A stretch of 64,000 bases of DNA from Sarcina sp034439435 (GTDB lineage Bacteria; Bacillota; Clostridia; Clostridiales; Clostridiaceae): assembly GCF_034439435.1 (NCBI RefSeq), contig NZ_JAPCKJ010000006.1, positions 1-64,000 of the forward strand, given 5' to 3'. Below the pieces are notes generated by a model. It was given only the letters and a program-made list of their open reading frames with translations, was not told the origin of the DNA and did no database searches. Made by a program: the position numbers and the translations under genes. Of this stretch, positions 15,567 through 23,809 are shown piece after piece. Positions within the stretch are counted from its first letter, which is position 1, and each line of letters begins with the position of its first letter.

Positions 15567-18005
15567 ATGCGTCTTGATAATTTTAATGAAAATTCCAAAA
15601 TAGTAATCAATAAAGGAAAAGAAAGTTCTTTAATGCTTAAACATGGCTATATGGGAACAGAGCATTTGTTAATAGGATTAATTAATGAAAATGGACAATG
15701 TTCTAAGATTTTGGAAGAGAGCAATGTAACAGAGGAAAAGGTACTAAGTTTTGTTAAGCTATATGTTGGAATTGGAGAAATAAATTATAGTTTAGATGAG
15801 GTGCCTTTTACACCTAGATGCAAAAAAGTTTTAGATAGAAGTGTAGAAATTGCTAAAGAGGCAGGGCAAAGTATTTCAAGACCGGAGCATATATTGTCAG
15901 CCTTAATAAAGGAACAAGAAGGTGTAGCTAATTTAATCCTAAACAAAATAGTGAAAAATGATATAAAAAACATAAGCGATAAGTTAAACAATATACTTGG
16001 AAGACTTCCTAATAAGGAAAGTAAAAGCGTTAAGGAAAAACCGAAAAGAAAAGACACTCCTACATTAAATTTGTACGGTATAGATTTAATAGAAAGAGCG
16101 GATAAAAATAGACTAGATCCTGTAATAGGAAGAAAAGATGAAACACAAAGGCTTTTAGAAATTCTTTGTAGAAGAATGAAAAATAATCCTTGTTTAATAG
16201 GAGAACCGGGAGTTGGGAAAACTGCTGTTGTAGAAGGATTAGCACAAAGAATTTTATTAGGCGAAGTACCTGATATGCTTAAGGATAAAAGAATATATAC
16301 TTTAGATGTCACTTCAATGTTAGCCGGAGCAAAATATAGAGGAGAGTTTGAAGAACGCCTTAAAAAGGTCTTAAATGAAGTAAAAGATTCGAAAGATATA
16401 ATATTATTCATAGATGAAATGCATAATATTGTTGGAGCTGGAGGTGCTGAAGGAGCAATAGATGCTTCAAATATACTAAAGCCTGCTTTAGCCAGAGGAG
16501 AAATACAATGTATAGGAGCAACAACAACTGATGAATATAGAAAAAATATAGAAAAGGATTCTGCTTTAGAGAGAAGGTTTCAACCAGTAGTGGTAAAGGA
16601 ACCAAATAAAGAGGATTCTATATTAATATTACATGGTATAAAAGAAAAATATGAAATGCATCATAATGTGAAGTTAACAGATGAGGCTATAGAGGCAGCA
16701 GTAAATTTATCTAGTAGATATATAACTGATAGATTTTTACCTGATAAAGCTATTGATTTAATAGATGAAGCAGCTGCAAAAGTAAGAATAGAAAGTATGA
16801 TTACTCCACCTAAATTTTTTAAACAAGAGGAGTTAATTTCTAATCTAAAAGTAGAAAAAGAAGAGGCTATAAAAATACAAGATTTTGAACTAGCAGCAGA
16901 GTTAAGAGATAAAGAATTACTTTTACAGGAAGAACTAGAGAGAGATAGAGAACTTTGGAGAGAAGAGAATGCTTCTAAAATATATGAAGTAAATAAGGAA
17001 CATATTGCAAAGGTAGTCTCTAAATGGACTCAAATTCCAGTAGAAAGATTGACTGAAAAAGAGTCTAATAGACTTCTTAAATTAGAGGAAAAGCTAAGTA
17101 AAAGAGTTATAGGTCAATTGGAAGCAATAAAAACCATATCTAAAGCAGTAAGAAGATCAAGAGTAGGACTTAAAGATCCTAAAAGACCTATTGGATCTTT
17201 TGCATTCTTAGGACCTACAGGTGTTGGAAAGACAGAGCTCTGTAAGGCTTTAGCAGAGGCTATGTTTGGAGATGAAAATAAGTTTATTAGACTTGATATG
17301 TCTGAGTATATGGAAAAGCATGGAGTAGCTAGGTTAATTGGAGCGCCTCCAGGATATGTAGGATATGAAGAGGGGGGGCAACTTACGGAAAAAGTAAGAA
17401 GAAATCCTTATTCAGTAATACTTTTTGATGAAATAGAAAAAGCACATCCAGATATATTCAATGTTCTTCTTCAAATATTAGAAGATGGTGTTCTGACAGA
17501 TGGAAAGGGAAGAACAGTAGACTTTAAGAACACAATAATAATTATGACATCTAATATTGGAGCAGATAAACTAGATAAGAAAAATGCGGTAGGATTTAGT
17601 GCAAGAGAAGATAAGGAACGAGATTATGATAATATGAAAAGCCTTATGCTAGAAGAGCTAAAACAAAGTTTTAAACCTGAGTTTGTAAATAGATTAGATG
17701 ACATTGTTGTATTCCATAGTCTGGAGAAGGAGCATCTTCTTAAAATTGTGGACCTTATGATAGGTTCATTAAAAGAAAGATTAAATGATTTACAACTTTC
17801 TTTAAATTTTTCACAAGAGTGTAAGGAGTTTTTAGTTAAAAAAGGAACTGAATTAAAATATGGAGCGCGTCCATTAAGGAGAGTTATAACTAAATATATT
17901 GAAGATAAATTAAGTGAGGAACTTTTGAGTGGTAATATATTAAAAGGTACTGAGGTTGATGTTTTACTAGAAGATGATATTGTAAAATTTAAAAAAACAG
18001 TTTGA
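15567..18005 (+). CDS. clpC: ATP-dependent Clp protease ATPase subunit ClpC
   Basis: An 812-residue Hsp100 unfoldase. It has two N-terminal Clp repeats (1-150), AAA1 with GEPGVGKT near residue 214 and Walker B LFIDEMH, a coiled M-domain around 420-460 containing a UVR-like segment, and AAA2 with GPTGVGKT and VILFDEIEKAH. It delivers substrates to ClpP, which is not in the window. In Bacillus it reads phosphoarginine marks made by McsB, so the altered McsB here is relevant. Start ATG follows GGGAGG. It is the last gene of the ctsR operon, ended by a terminator. Confidence 0.95.
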   Translation: MRLDNFNENSKIVINKGKESSLMLKHGYMGTEHLLIGLINENGQCSKILEESNVTEEKVLSFVKLYVGIGEINYSLDEVPFTPRCKKVLDRSVEIAKEAGQSISRPEHILSALIKEQEGVANLILNKIVKNDIKNISDKLNNILGRLPNKESKSVKEKPKRKDTPTLNLYGIDLIERADKNRLDPVIGRKDETQRLLEILCRRMKNNPCLIGEPGVGKTAVVEGLAQRILLGEVPDMLKDKRIYTLDVTSMLAGAKYRGEFEERLKKVLNEVKDSKDIILFIDEMHNIVGAGGAEGAIDASNILKPALARGEIQCIGATTTDEYRKNIEKDSALERRFQPVVVKEPNKEDSILILHGIKEKYEMHHNVKLTDEAIEAAVNLSSRYITDRFLPDKAIDLIDEAAAKVRIESMITPPKFFKQEELISNLKVEKEEAIKIQDFELAAELRDKELLLQEELERDRELWREENASKIYEVNKEHIAKVVSKWTQIPVERLTEKESNRLLKLEEKLSKRVIGQLEAIKTISKAVRRSRVGLKDPKRPIGSFAFLGPTGVGKTELCKALAEAMFGDENKFIRLDMSEYMEKHGVARLIGAPPGYVGYEEGGQLTEKVRRNPYSVILFDEIEKAHPDIFNVLLQILEDGVLTDGKGRTVDFKNTIIIMTSNIGADKLDKKNAVGFSAREDKERDYDNMKSLMLEELKQSFKPEFVNRLDDIVVFHSLEKEHLLKIVDLMIGSLKERLNDLQLSLNFSQECKEFLVKKGTELKYGARPLRRVITKYIEDKLSEELLSGNILKGTEVDVLLEDDIVKFKKTV

Positions 18006-18017
18006 TTATAATGTATA

Positions 18018-18059
18018 ATAAGGTTATATATGGTAAAATATATATAATCTTATTTTTTT
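18018..18059 (+). terminator. Terminator of the ctsR-clpC operon
   Basis: ATAAGGTTATATAT (18018-18031) pairs with ATATATAATCTTAT (18040-18053), one pair being G-T, followed by seven T. Confidence 0.8.
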
Positions 18060-18086
18060 ATGATGAAAATGGTGTGGAGGATTTTT

Positions 18087-18434
18087 ATGGAATTGATAGG
18101 TATCATAATGGGAATATTAGCCTTTGGAGTTGCTTTCTTTGTATGGTCAAAGCAAAAGTTAGAACTTTTTAAAATTGAAGAGGCTGCAATTGAGAATATG
18201 ACTGATAAAGATAGAAAAGAAGTAAGTAAAAGTTTAGCATTACCTATAGCATTGTTAGGAGTTTTGTTAATTTCTGTAGTGCTTAATTCTGATAAATGGG
18301 GAACATCAGTTATATTTATTTTAATAGGAGTAGTAGCATTATTTGTTTATGTACAAAAAAGAACTATTGATGGAATTAATACAATGTTTAAATCTAAAAA
18401 AGCAAAAGTAAAGATAAATAAAAAAAGAAAATAA
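18087..18434 (+). CDS. Small integral membrane protein of unknown function
   Basis: A 115-residue protein with three predicted membrane helices (about 3-23, 53-72 and 77-95) and a strongly basic C-terminal tail ending KKAKVKINKKRK, which should face the cytosol. I do not recognise a family. ATG at 18087 follows TGGAGG; upstream ATG codons in the same frame lack a binding site. It lies between the clpC terminator and its own terminator and appears monocistronic. Confidence 0.65.
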   Translation: MELIGIIMGILAFGVAFFVWSKQKLELFKIEEAAIENMTDKDRKEVSKSLALPIALLGVLLISVVLNSDKWGTSVIFILIGVVALFVYVQKRTIDGINTMFKSKKAKVKINKKRK

Positions 18435-18435
18435 A

Positions 18436-18483
18436 GTTAAGCTCTATTGTATTCTAAATCACAGAATATAATAGGGCTTTTTG
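18436..18483 (+). terminator. Terminator after the small membrane protein gene
   Basis: AGCTCTATTGTATTCT pairs with AGAATATAATAGGGCT around a seven-base loop, followed by TTTTT. Confidence 0.8.
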
Positions 18484-18534
18484 ATAGAATAAACATAAAA
18501 TTAAATAAAAGTTTATAATTGATAATAATTATTA

Positions 18535-18594
18535 TTGAAAAGTTATTTAATAAGTAGTATAATTAATAAAAAACAGGTACCCTTAGGGGGTATA
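18535..18594 (+). promoter_or_regulatory. trxB promoter with a C/G-tract palindrome
   Basis: TTGAAA (18535-18540) and TATAAT (18558-18563) are 17 bases apart. The probable start of transcription is followed by GTACCC-TTA-GGGGGTATA (18577-18594). On the other strand this reads TATACCCCC-TAA-GGGTAC. Such C/G tracts flanked by TA resemble operators of the CsoR/CstR copper- and persulfide-responsive repressors. In this very AT-rich region the block stands out. Regulator identity is inferred. Confidence 0.55.
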
Positions 18595-18652
18595 TCGAAT
18601 AATATATCATATAATACAAATAATAAATTTAACCTCAGTAAGGAGTGTTATT

Positions 18653-19591
18653 ATGGAAAAAGAAATTAAAGAAATTGATTTAATAATAATTGGAGCAGGA
18701 CCAGCAGGATTAACATCTGCTATATATGCCTCAAGAGCAAAGTTAGATACTTTGGTTTTAGAAGATAATATAATTGGAGGGCAAGTAAGATCAACTTATA
18801 CTGTTGAAAATTATCCAGGTTTTACTGAAATAACAGGTAATGAGCTTGCTGATAGAATCCAAGCACAAGCAGAAGCTTGCGGAGCTACAATAGATGAATT
18901 TGATTTTATAGAGAATGTTTCATTAAAAGATGATGAGAAAATCGTAGAAACTGGAGACTATATATATAAGCCAAAGGCTGTAATAATAGCTACAGGAGCC
19001 ACACCTAAGAAATTACCTATTCCAAGTGAAAGCAAATATTTAGGTAAGGGAATACATTACTGTGCAGTATGTGATGGAGCAGTTTATCAAGATGAGGTTG
19101 TTGCCGTTGTCGGTGGCGGAAATGCTGCTTTAGAAGAAGCTTTATATTTATCCAATATTGCTAAGAAAGTAATTGTTATAAGAAGATACGATTATTTCCG
19201 TGCTGAAGCCAAAACTTTAGAGGCTGCTAGCAAGAAAGAAAATATTGAAATAATGTATAACTGGGATTTAGTTGATGTTTTAGGTGGAGATTTTGTTGAA
19301 GGTGCCAAAATAAGAAATACAAAAACTGGTGAAGAAAAAGAAATTTCTATAAATGGAGTCTTTGGTTATATAGGAACAGAGCCTAAAACAGCTATGTTTA
19401 GAGAATATATAAGAATTAAAGAAAACGGCTATATTGAAGCTGATGAAAATATGAGAACTAATGTTAAGGGTGTTTATGTAGCAGGAGATGTTAGAGATAA
19501 AATGTTTAGACAAATAACTACTGCTGTTTCAGATGGAACTATAGCAGCCCTAAATGCAGAAAAATATATTTCAGAAATAAAGGAGAGATAG
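18653..19591 (+). CDS. trxB: Thioredoxin reductase
   Basis: A 312-residue FAD-dependent reductase. It has the FAD-binding GAGPAG near residue 16, the redox-active CAVCDG near residue 142, the NADPH-binding GGGNAA and the C-terminal FAD motif GVYVAGDV. It passes electrons from NAD(P)H to a thioredoxin-like protein, probably the small redoxin encoded directly downstream. ATG follows AAGGAGTG. It is the first gene of a trxB-redoxin-gapN operon, so reductase, acceptor and an NADPH-producing enzyme may be made together. Confidence 0.92.
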   Translation: MEKEIKEIDLIIIGAGPAGLTSAIYASRAKLDTLVLEDNIIGGQVRSTYTVENYPGFTEITGNELADRIQAQAEACGATIDEFDFIENVSLKDDEKIVETGDYIYKPKAVIIATGATPKKLPIPSESKYLGKGIHYCAVCDGAVYQDEVVAVVGGGNAALEEALYLSNIAKKVIVIRRYDYFRAEAKTLEAASKKENIEIMYNWDLVDVLGGDFVEGAKIRNTKTGEEKEISINGVFGYIGTEPKTAMFREYIRIKENGYIEADENMRTNVKGVYVAGDVRDKMFRQITTAVSDGTIAALNAEKYISEIKER

Positions 19592-19597
19592 ATAGTT

Positions 19598-19831
19598 ATG
19601 GTAAAAGTATATTCAGTTGAATGGTGTGGACCATGTAATAAATTAAAAAAATATTTACAAAAATTAGGTGTTGAATATGAAACAATAACAGTTGCTGATG
19701 GTAAAGAAGATAGAAATGAAGTATTAGAAGTTTCAGGTCAAAGATCAGTGCCAGTTGCTGTTATAGGAAATGATGTTATAGTTGGATTTGATAAGCAAAA
19801 GATTGATTCTGCTATAGAGAAAATAAAGTAG
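19598..19831 (+). CDS. Thioredoxin/glutaredoxin-like redoxin (WCGPC)
   Basis: A 77-residue mini-thioredoxin starting MVKVYSVEWCGPCNK. The WCGPC site is thioredoxin-like, while the small size and the cis-proline motif RSVPVAVI are like NrdH/glutaredoxin-type proteins. It is probably reduced by the TrxB encoded six bases upstream. The same length and ending (GFDK..IDSA) recur in the CPWC redoxin encoded at 21424-21651, so the two are paralogues. GapN follows. Confidence 0.85.
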   Translation: MVKVYSVEWCGPCNKLKKYLQKLGVEYETITVADGKEDRNEVLEVSGQRSVPVAVIGNDVIVGFDKQKIDSAIEKIK

Positions 19832-19843
19832 AAGGTGATATTG

Positions 19844-21292
19844 ATGAATACTAGAGAAAATGTTTTTTATAACTTTATGGGTGGACATTTCTATGAAAAT
19901 AAATCAGATAAATTTATAGATATAAAATCACCTATAGATGGTAGTTTAGTTGGTAAAATACAAAGTCTTTCTAAGGAAGATGTTGATATAATTATTGAAA
20001 ATGCAGAAAAAGCACAAAAAGAATGGAACCAAGTGCCTTTAAATGAAAGAGCACATGTACTTTATAAAACTGCGGATTTATTAGAAGAGCATAAAGATGA
20101 ATTAGCAGAAATAATGATAAGAGAAGTTGCTAAGGATAGAAAAAGTGCATTATCAGAAATAACTAGAACTGCAGACTATATTAGATTTACAGCGGATGCC
20201 GCTAAGAGTATGGATGGAGAAAGTATACCATCAGACAATTTCCCTGGCTTTAATAGAAGTAAGATATCAGTGGTAACAAGAGAGCCATTAGGTGTTGTAT
20301 TAGCTATATCACCTTTTAACTATCCAGTTAATTTATCAGCTTCAAAAATAGCACCTGCTATAGTAGCTGGAAACAGTGTTGTTCTTAAGCCGGCAACTCA
20401 AGGAAGTTTATCAGCTTTATATTTAGCTAAAATGTTTCAGGAGGCTGGACTTCAAGGTGGAGTTTTAAATACTGTCACTGGAAGAGGAAGTGAAATTGGG
20501 GATTACTGTGTAACTCATAGAAAAATAGATTTTATAAACTTTACAGGAAGTACAGAAGTAGGAAGAAGAATTTCAAAAATAACAGTGATGAAACCACTTC
20601 TTATGGAACTTGGTGGGAAAGATGCAGCAATAGTTTTAGAAGATGCAGATTTAGATTTAACTGTTGATAATATAATAGCAGGTGGATATTCATATTCAGG
20701 TCAAAGATGTACTGCTGTTAAGAGAATACTAGTAATGAATTCAGTTGCTGATAAACTAGTTGAGAAGTTAAAAGAAAAAATAAGCAAATTAAAAATGGGA
20801 AATCCATTAGAAATTAAAGATGTAACAATAGTACCTCTTATAGATAGTAAGGCAGCAGACTTCGTTATGGAACTTATTGAGGATGCAGAAGAAAAAGGTG
20901 CTACTTTAGTTTGTGGTGGCCACAGAAAAGGAAACTTAATAGAGGCTACTCTTTTTGACAATGTTACTACAGATATGAGATTAGCATGGGAAGAGCCTTT
21001 TGGACCAGTCTTACCTATTATAAGGGTAAATGATAAGGATGAGGCAATAAGAATAGCTAATGCATCTAAATATGGATTACAATCATCAGTATTTACTAAA
21101 GATATAAATGAAGCCTTTTATATTGCTGATAAATTAGAAGTTGGAACTGTTCATGTTAATAATAAAACTGAAAGAGGACCAGACCATTTCCCATTCTTAG
21201 GAGTAAAATCTTCAGGGATGGGAACTCAGGGTATAAGATATTCAATAGAAGCAATGTCTAGACCTAAAGCTACAGTAATTACAATAAGATAA
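19844..21292 (+). CDS. gapN: NADP-dependent non-phosphorylating glyceraldehyde-3-phosphate dehydrogenase
   Basis: A 482-residue aldehyde dehydrogenase superfamily enzyme. The catalytic cysteine is in SYSGQRCTAVKR, the general-base glutamate in MELGGKD, and the NADP site includes FTGSTEVG. Sequence style matches streptococcal and clostridial GapN, which oxidises glyceraldehyde-3-phosphate straight to 3-phosphoglycerate with formation of NADPH. ATG at 19844 is used, with GAAGGTG upstream. Its place behind trxB and the redoxin suggests it supplies NADPH to the thioredoxin system. Confidence 0.9.
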   Translation: MNTRENVFYNFMGGHFYENKSDKFIDIKSPIDGSLVGKIQSLSKEDVDIIIENAEKAQKEWNQVPLNERAHVLYKTADLLEEHKDELAEIMIREVAKDRKSALSEITRTADYIRFTADAAKSMDGESIPSDNFPGFNRSKISVVTREPLGVVLAISPFNYPVNLSASKIAPAIVAGNSVVLKPATQGSLSALYLAKMFQEAGLQGGVLNTVTGRGSEIGDYCVTHRKIDFINFTGSTEVGRRISKITVMKPLLMELGGKDAAIVLEDADLDLTVDNIIAGGYSYSGQRCTAVKRILVMNSVADKLVEKLKEKISKLKMGNPLEIKDVTIVPLIDSKAADFVMELIEDAEEKGATLVCGGHRKGNLIEATLFDNVTTDMRLAWEEPFGPVLPIIRVNDKDEAIRIANASKYGLQSSVFTKDINEAFYIADKLEVGTVHVNNKTERGPDHFPFLGVKSSGMGTQGIRYSIEAMSRPKATVITIR

Positions 21293-21301
21293 TAAAATTA
21301 A

Positions 21302-21366
21302 TATAAGACTATAAGCACAGTGATTTTAAAGAGAAAACTTTAAGATATGTGCTTATAGTCTTATTG
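21302..21366 (+). terminator. Terminator of the trxB-gapN operon
   Basis: AAGACTATAAGCACA pairs with TGTGCTTATAGTCTT around a long AT-rich loop, followed by a T-rich tail. Confidence 0.8.
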
Positions 21367-21376
21367 TATTTTATAA

Positions 21377-21413
21377 AAAATAGAGAGATATTTTTAATAT
21401 CTCTCTATTTCGA
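21377..21413 (-). terminator. Terminator of the minus-strand redoxin gene
   Basis: AATAGAGAGATATT and its complement AATATCTCTCTATT surround a short loop just downstream (on the minus strand) of the CPWC redoxin stop, with A/T runs outside. It may work in both directions. Confidence 0.75.
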
Positions 21414-21423
21414 TGTTCCTATT

Positions 21424-21651
21424 CTATTTATTTAATGCTGTATCAATAGCGTTCTTATCGAAACCAACTATAATAGTTCCATTTATATCTAAAACAGGAA
21501 CACCCATTTGTTTACTCTTTTTAAGCATATCTTCTCTAGCAGCCATATCTGTTTGTACATTTAAATCTTCAAACTCAACATTTTTGGATTTAAGATATTG
21601 TTTTGCTTTTACGCACCATGGACAAGAGTTTGTTGAATAAACCTTTACCAT
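21424..21651 (-). CDS. Glutaredoxin-like protein (CPWC)
   Basis: A 75-residue glutaredoxin/NrdH-type protein starting MVKVYSTNSCPWCVKAK. The CPWC dithiol site and the cis-proline motif GVPVLDI are present. It is a paralogue of the WCGPC redoxin at 19598-19831 and faces that operon convergently. The ATG at 21651 follows AGGAGATG; an in-frame ATG eight codons earlier lies before that site. Its electron donor could be TrxB or glutathione-independent reductases. Confidence 0.85.
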   Translation of the reverse strand: MVKVYSTNSCPWCVKAKQYLKSKNVEFEDLNVQTDMAAREDMLKKSKQMGVPVLDINGTIIVGFDKNAIDTALNK

Positions 21652-21743
21652 ACTATCATCTCCTATGTAAATCAATTTTTAATATACTTTTATTTTAATT
21701 ATTAAAAGTGTATAAAATATGTGATTTAAATCAATAAAAATAA

Positions 21744-21911
21744 TTATTTAATTTGATTATCGTCTAAATGGTCATTAAAAATTAGGTTGTGCATAGTATC
21801 TTCACTATGATTATTAATAAAGGAAGATAAATTAGTTAAACCAGCATTAGAAGAATGTAATGGATTTTCCGAAATTATAGAGTTGTTATTGAATTTATCT
21901 TTTATGTTCAA
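21744..21911 (-). CDS. Possible 55-residue protein with TTG start
   Basis: A minus-strand reading frame of 55 codons starts with TTG seven bases after a strong AGGAGG (21924-21919). The product, starting MNIKDKFNNNSIISEN, is hydrophilic, rich in Asn and Ser, and has no cysteine or membrane helix. I recognise no family. Support rests on the ribosome binding site alone; no clear promoter or terminator is seen. It may be a small spore or stress protein, but that is a guess. Confidence 0.45.
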   Translation of the reverse strand: MNIKDKFNNNSIISENPLHSSNAGLTNLSSFINNHSEDTMHNLIFNDHLDDNQIK

Positions 21912-22053
21912 TAGACTCCCTCCTAGTTTTTATTTATAGTATTTAACAATAAATCAATAGATATTCATTATTATTGATAAAAGTAGAAAATATTTAATAA
22001 TAAATGATAAAATATAACATAGACTAAATATGAAATTATTGAAAAGAATGTAT

Positions 22054-22070
22054 AGTGGTCTAGACAAGTT
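22054..22070 (+). promoter_or_regulatory. NagR/DasR-type operator upstream of gntR-nagB
   Basis: AGTGGTCTAGACAAGTT is an imperfect palindrome around TCTAGA and matches operators of the YvoA/NagR/DasR branch (TGGTCTAGACCA). It lies 39 bases before the regulator gene, predicting autoregulation relieved by an amino-sugar phosphate. Confidence 0.75.
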
Positions 22071-22108
22071 TGGATCAGTTGAGTATAATTTAATTAGGAG
22101 GAGAAATC

Positions 22109-22831
22109 ATGATAGATAAAAATAGTCCTATACCTGTGTATTACCAATTAAAAGAGATGATAAAAGAAAAGATAACAAAGGGTACTTGGAAAGTAGGACA
22201 ATGTATAGCAAGTGAAAGAGAGTTAACAGAGGCTTATGGTGTAAGCCGAATGACTGTCAGACAGGCTTTAGGGGAGTTAGTGCAAGAAGGACTTCTTGTT
22301 AGAGAAAAAGGAAAGGGAACTTTCGTATGTGAACCTAAAGTAAAGCAAGAAGATATGATGAGTTTCTCAGACATTATAAAAAAAGCAGGAAGAAGTTTAA
22401 TAACTAGGGTTTTAGCCTTTGAAGTTATTAATACACCTGATGAATTAGCAGATACTTTTAATGTTGATAAAATCTATAAAATAAATAGATTAAGATTAGT
22501 TGATGGGGAAGCTGTTGCTAATGAGGTTGTTTATATTCCTTGTGAATATTGTGGCTTTGTAACTAAAGAGGATTTAGAGGGTTCTTTATTTAAGTTATTA
22601 GAAGAAAAAGGATATGTAATAGAAAGCACAGAATCAGCTTTAGCATCCGTAATTATGGATGAGGAGTTAAAGAATTTATTTAACGTTGATAAACAAGTAC
22701 CTCTTCTAAAAAGTCATAATGCAGCTTTAAATTCAGAAGGTGAAATAATTTATGTTGAAGACGCGATTTATAGATCAGATAAATATGTTTTAGAAATTAA
22801 TATTTCTAAGAGAGAGGGGAAATTGAAATGA
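22109..22831 (+). CDS. nagR: GntR-family regulator, HutC/NagR (YvoA) type
   Basis: A 240-residue repressor. It has an N-terminal GntR winged helix (SERELTEAYGVSRMTVRQAL, residues about 32-51) and a C-terminal UTRA effector domain. In Bacillus the equivalent YvoA senses glucosamine-6-phosphate or N-acetylglucosamine-6-phosphate and controls nagA-nagB. Here the last four bases overlap nagB (ATGA), so translation is coupled. A matching palindromic operator lies upstream. nagA is not adjacent. Confidence 0.88.
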   Translation: MIDKNSPIPVYYQLKEMIKEKITKGTWKVGQCIASERELTEAYGVSRMTVRQALGELVQEGLLVREKGKGTFVCEPKVKQEDMMSFSDIIKKAGRSLITRVLAFEVINTPDELADTFNVDKIYKINRLRLVDGEAVANEVVYIPCEYCGFVTKEDLEGSLFKLLEEKGYVIESTESALASVIMDEELKNLFNVDKQVPLLKSHNAALNSEGEIIYVEDAIYRSDKYVLEINISKREGKLK

Positions 22832-23556
22832 GATTAATTGTTACTAAGAATTATGATGAGATGAGTAAAGTTGCAGCAAATGAAATGGCTGAAAGCATAA
22901 AATCAAATCCTGAAATTGTTTTAGGATTAGCTACTGGTGGAACTCCAGTTGGAATGTATAAAGAACTTATCAGAATGTACAACGAGGGAGAATTAGATTT
23001 CTCAAAAGTTACAAGCATAAACTTAGATGAGTATGTTGGATTACCAGGAGATCATGATCAAAGTTATAGATACTTCATGAATACAAACTTATTTAATCAT
23101 ATAAACATAGATAAAAATAAAACATTTGTACCTAATGGATTAGCTAAAGAGGTTGAAGAAGAATGTAAATCATATGATGCTAGAATACAAGATATGGGTG
23201 GAATAGATCTTCAATTATTAGGATTAGGAGCAAATGGACACATAGGTTTCAATGAACCTGGAGAAGCGTTAAGTGTAGGAACTCACTTAACAGATCTTAA
23301 AGAATCAACTATAGAAGCAAATGCAAGATTTTTTGATTCAATTGATGATGTACCAAGAAAAGCTATAACTATGGGGCTTGGTGGAATAATGAAAGCTAAG
23401 AATATAATGGTTATTGCAAGTGGTGAAGGTAAAGCTGAAGTTGTTAAAGCTATGATGAGTGGAAAAATAACAACTGAAATTCCTGCAACTATGTTACAAA
23501 TGCATAGAGATGTTGTATTAATAGTTGATGAAGATGCAGCTAAATTATTAAAATAG
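22828..23556 (+). CDS. nagB: Glucosamine-6-phosphate deaminase
   Basis: A 242-residue enzyme converting glucosamine-6-phosphate to fructose-6-phosphate and ammonia. Visible motifs are LGLATGGTPVGMY near residue 32 (phosphate loop), NLDEYVGL near 66 and LLGLGANGHIGFNEP near 130, with the catalytic Asp and His in place. The length fits the short Gram-positive form without the C-terminal allosteric extension of enteric NagB. It overlaps the upstream regulator by four bases and ends in a terminator. Confidence 0.93.
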   Translation: MRLIVTKNYDEMSKVAANEMAESIKSNPEIVLGLATGGTPVGMYKELIRMYNEGELDFSKVTSINLDEYVGLPGDHDQSYRYFMNTNLFNHINIDKNKTFVPNGLAKEVEEECKSYDARIQDMGGIDLQLLGLGANGHIGFNEPGEALSVGTHLTDLKESTIEANARFFDSIDDVPRKAITMGLGGIMKAKNIMVIASGEGKAEVVKAMMSGKITTEIPATMLQMHRDVVLIVDEDAAKLLK

Positions 23557-23583
23557 TTATTACTATCTCAGAATTAATGATAT

Positions 23584-23647
23584 AAAAAGACTGTTTGTAG
23601 ATTAAAAGCTTATTTTAAAAGCTTAGATTTACAGGCAGTTTTTTATT
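23584..23647 (+). terminator. Terminator after nagB
   Basis: A long imperfect stem (AAGACTGTTTGTAGATTAAAAGCTT with its complement AAGCTTAGATTTACAGGCAGTTTT) ends in a T-run. The 160 bases between it and radA hold no gene. Confidence 0.8.
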
Positions 23648-23809
23648 TTAATTGTAATAATTATTATTAAACCTTTTACATGAAGCATTTTAAGAAAATA
23701 GTCATAAATAAGTATGTGATTAGTTATAATGATATGATATGATTATTTAAGGATATATTAGGAAATAATTAAATTTGTACGTAAAATGAAGAAATATGGA
23801 GTTGGTAAA

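Noticed and set aside
16060..16605. Antisense frames over clpC, and similar ones over rpoB, fusA, tuf and ribosomal protein genes
   Set aside because: They are opposite-strand shadows of strongly coding genes, without ribosome binding sites or family resemblance.
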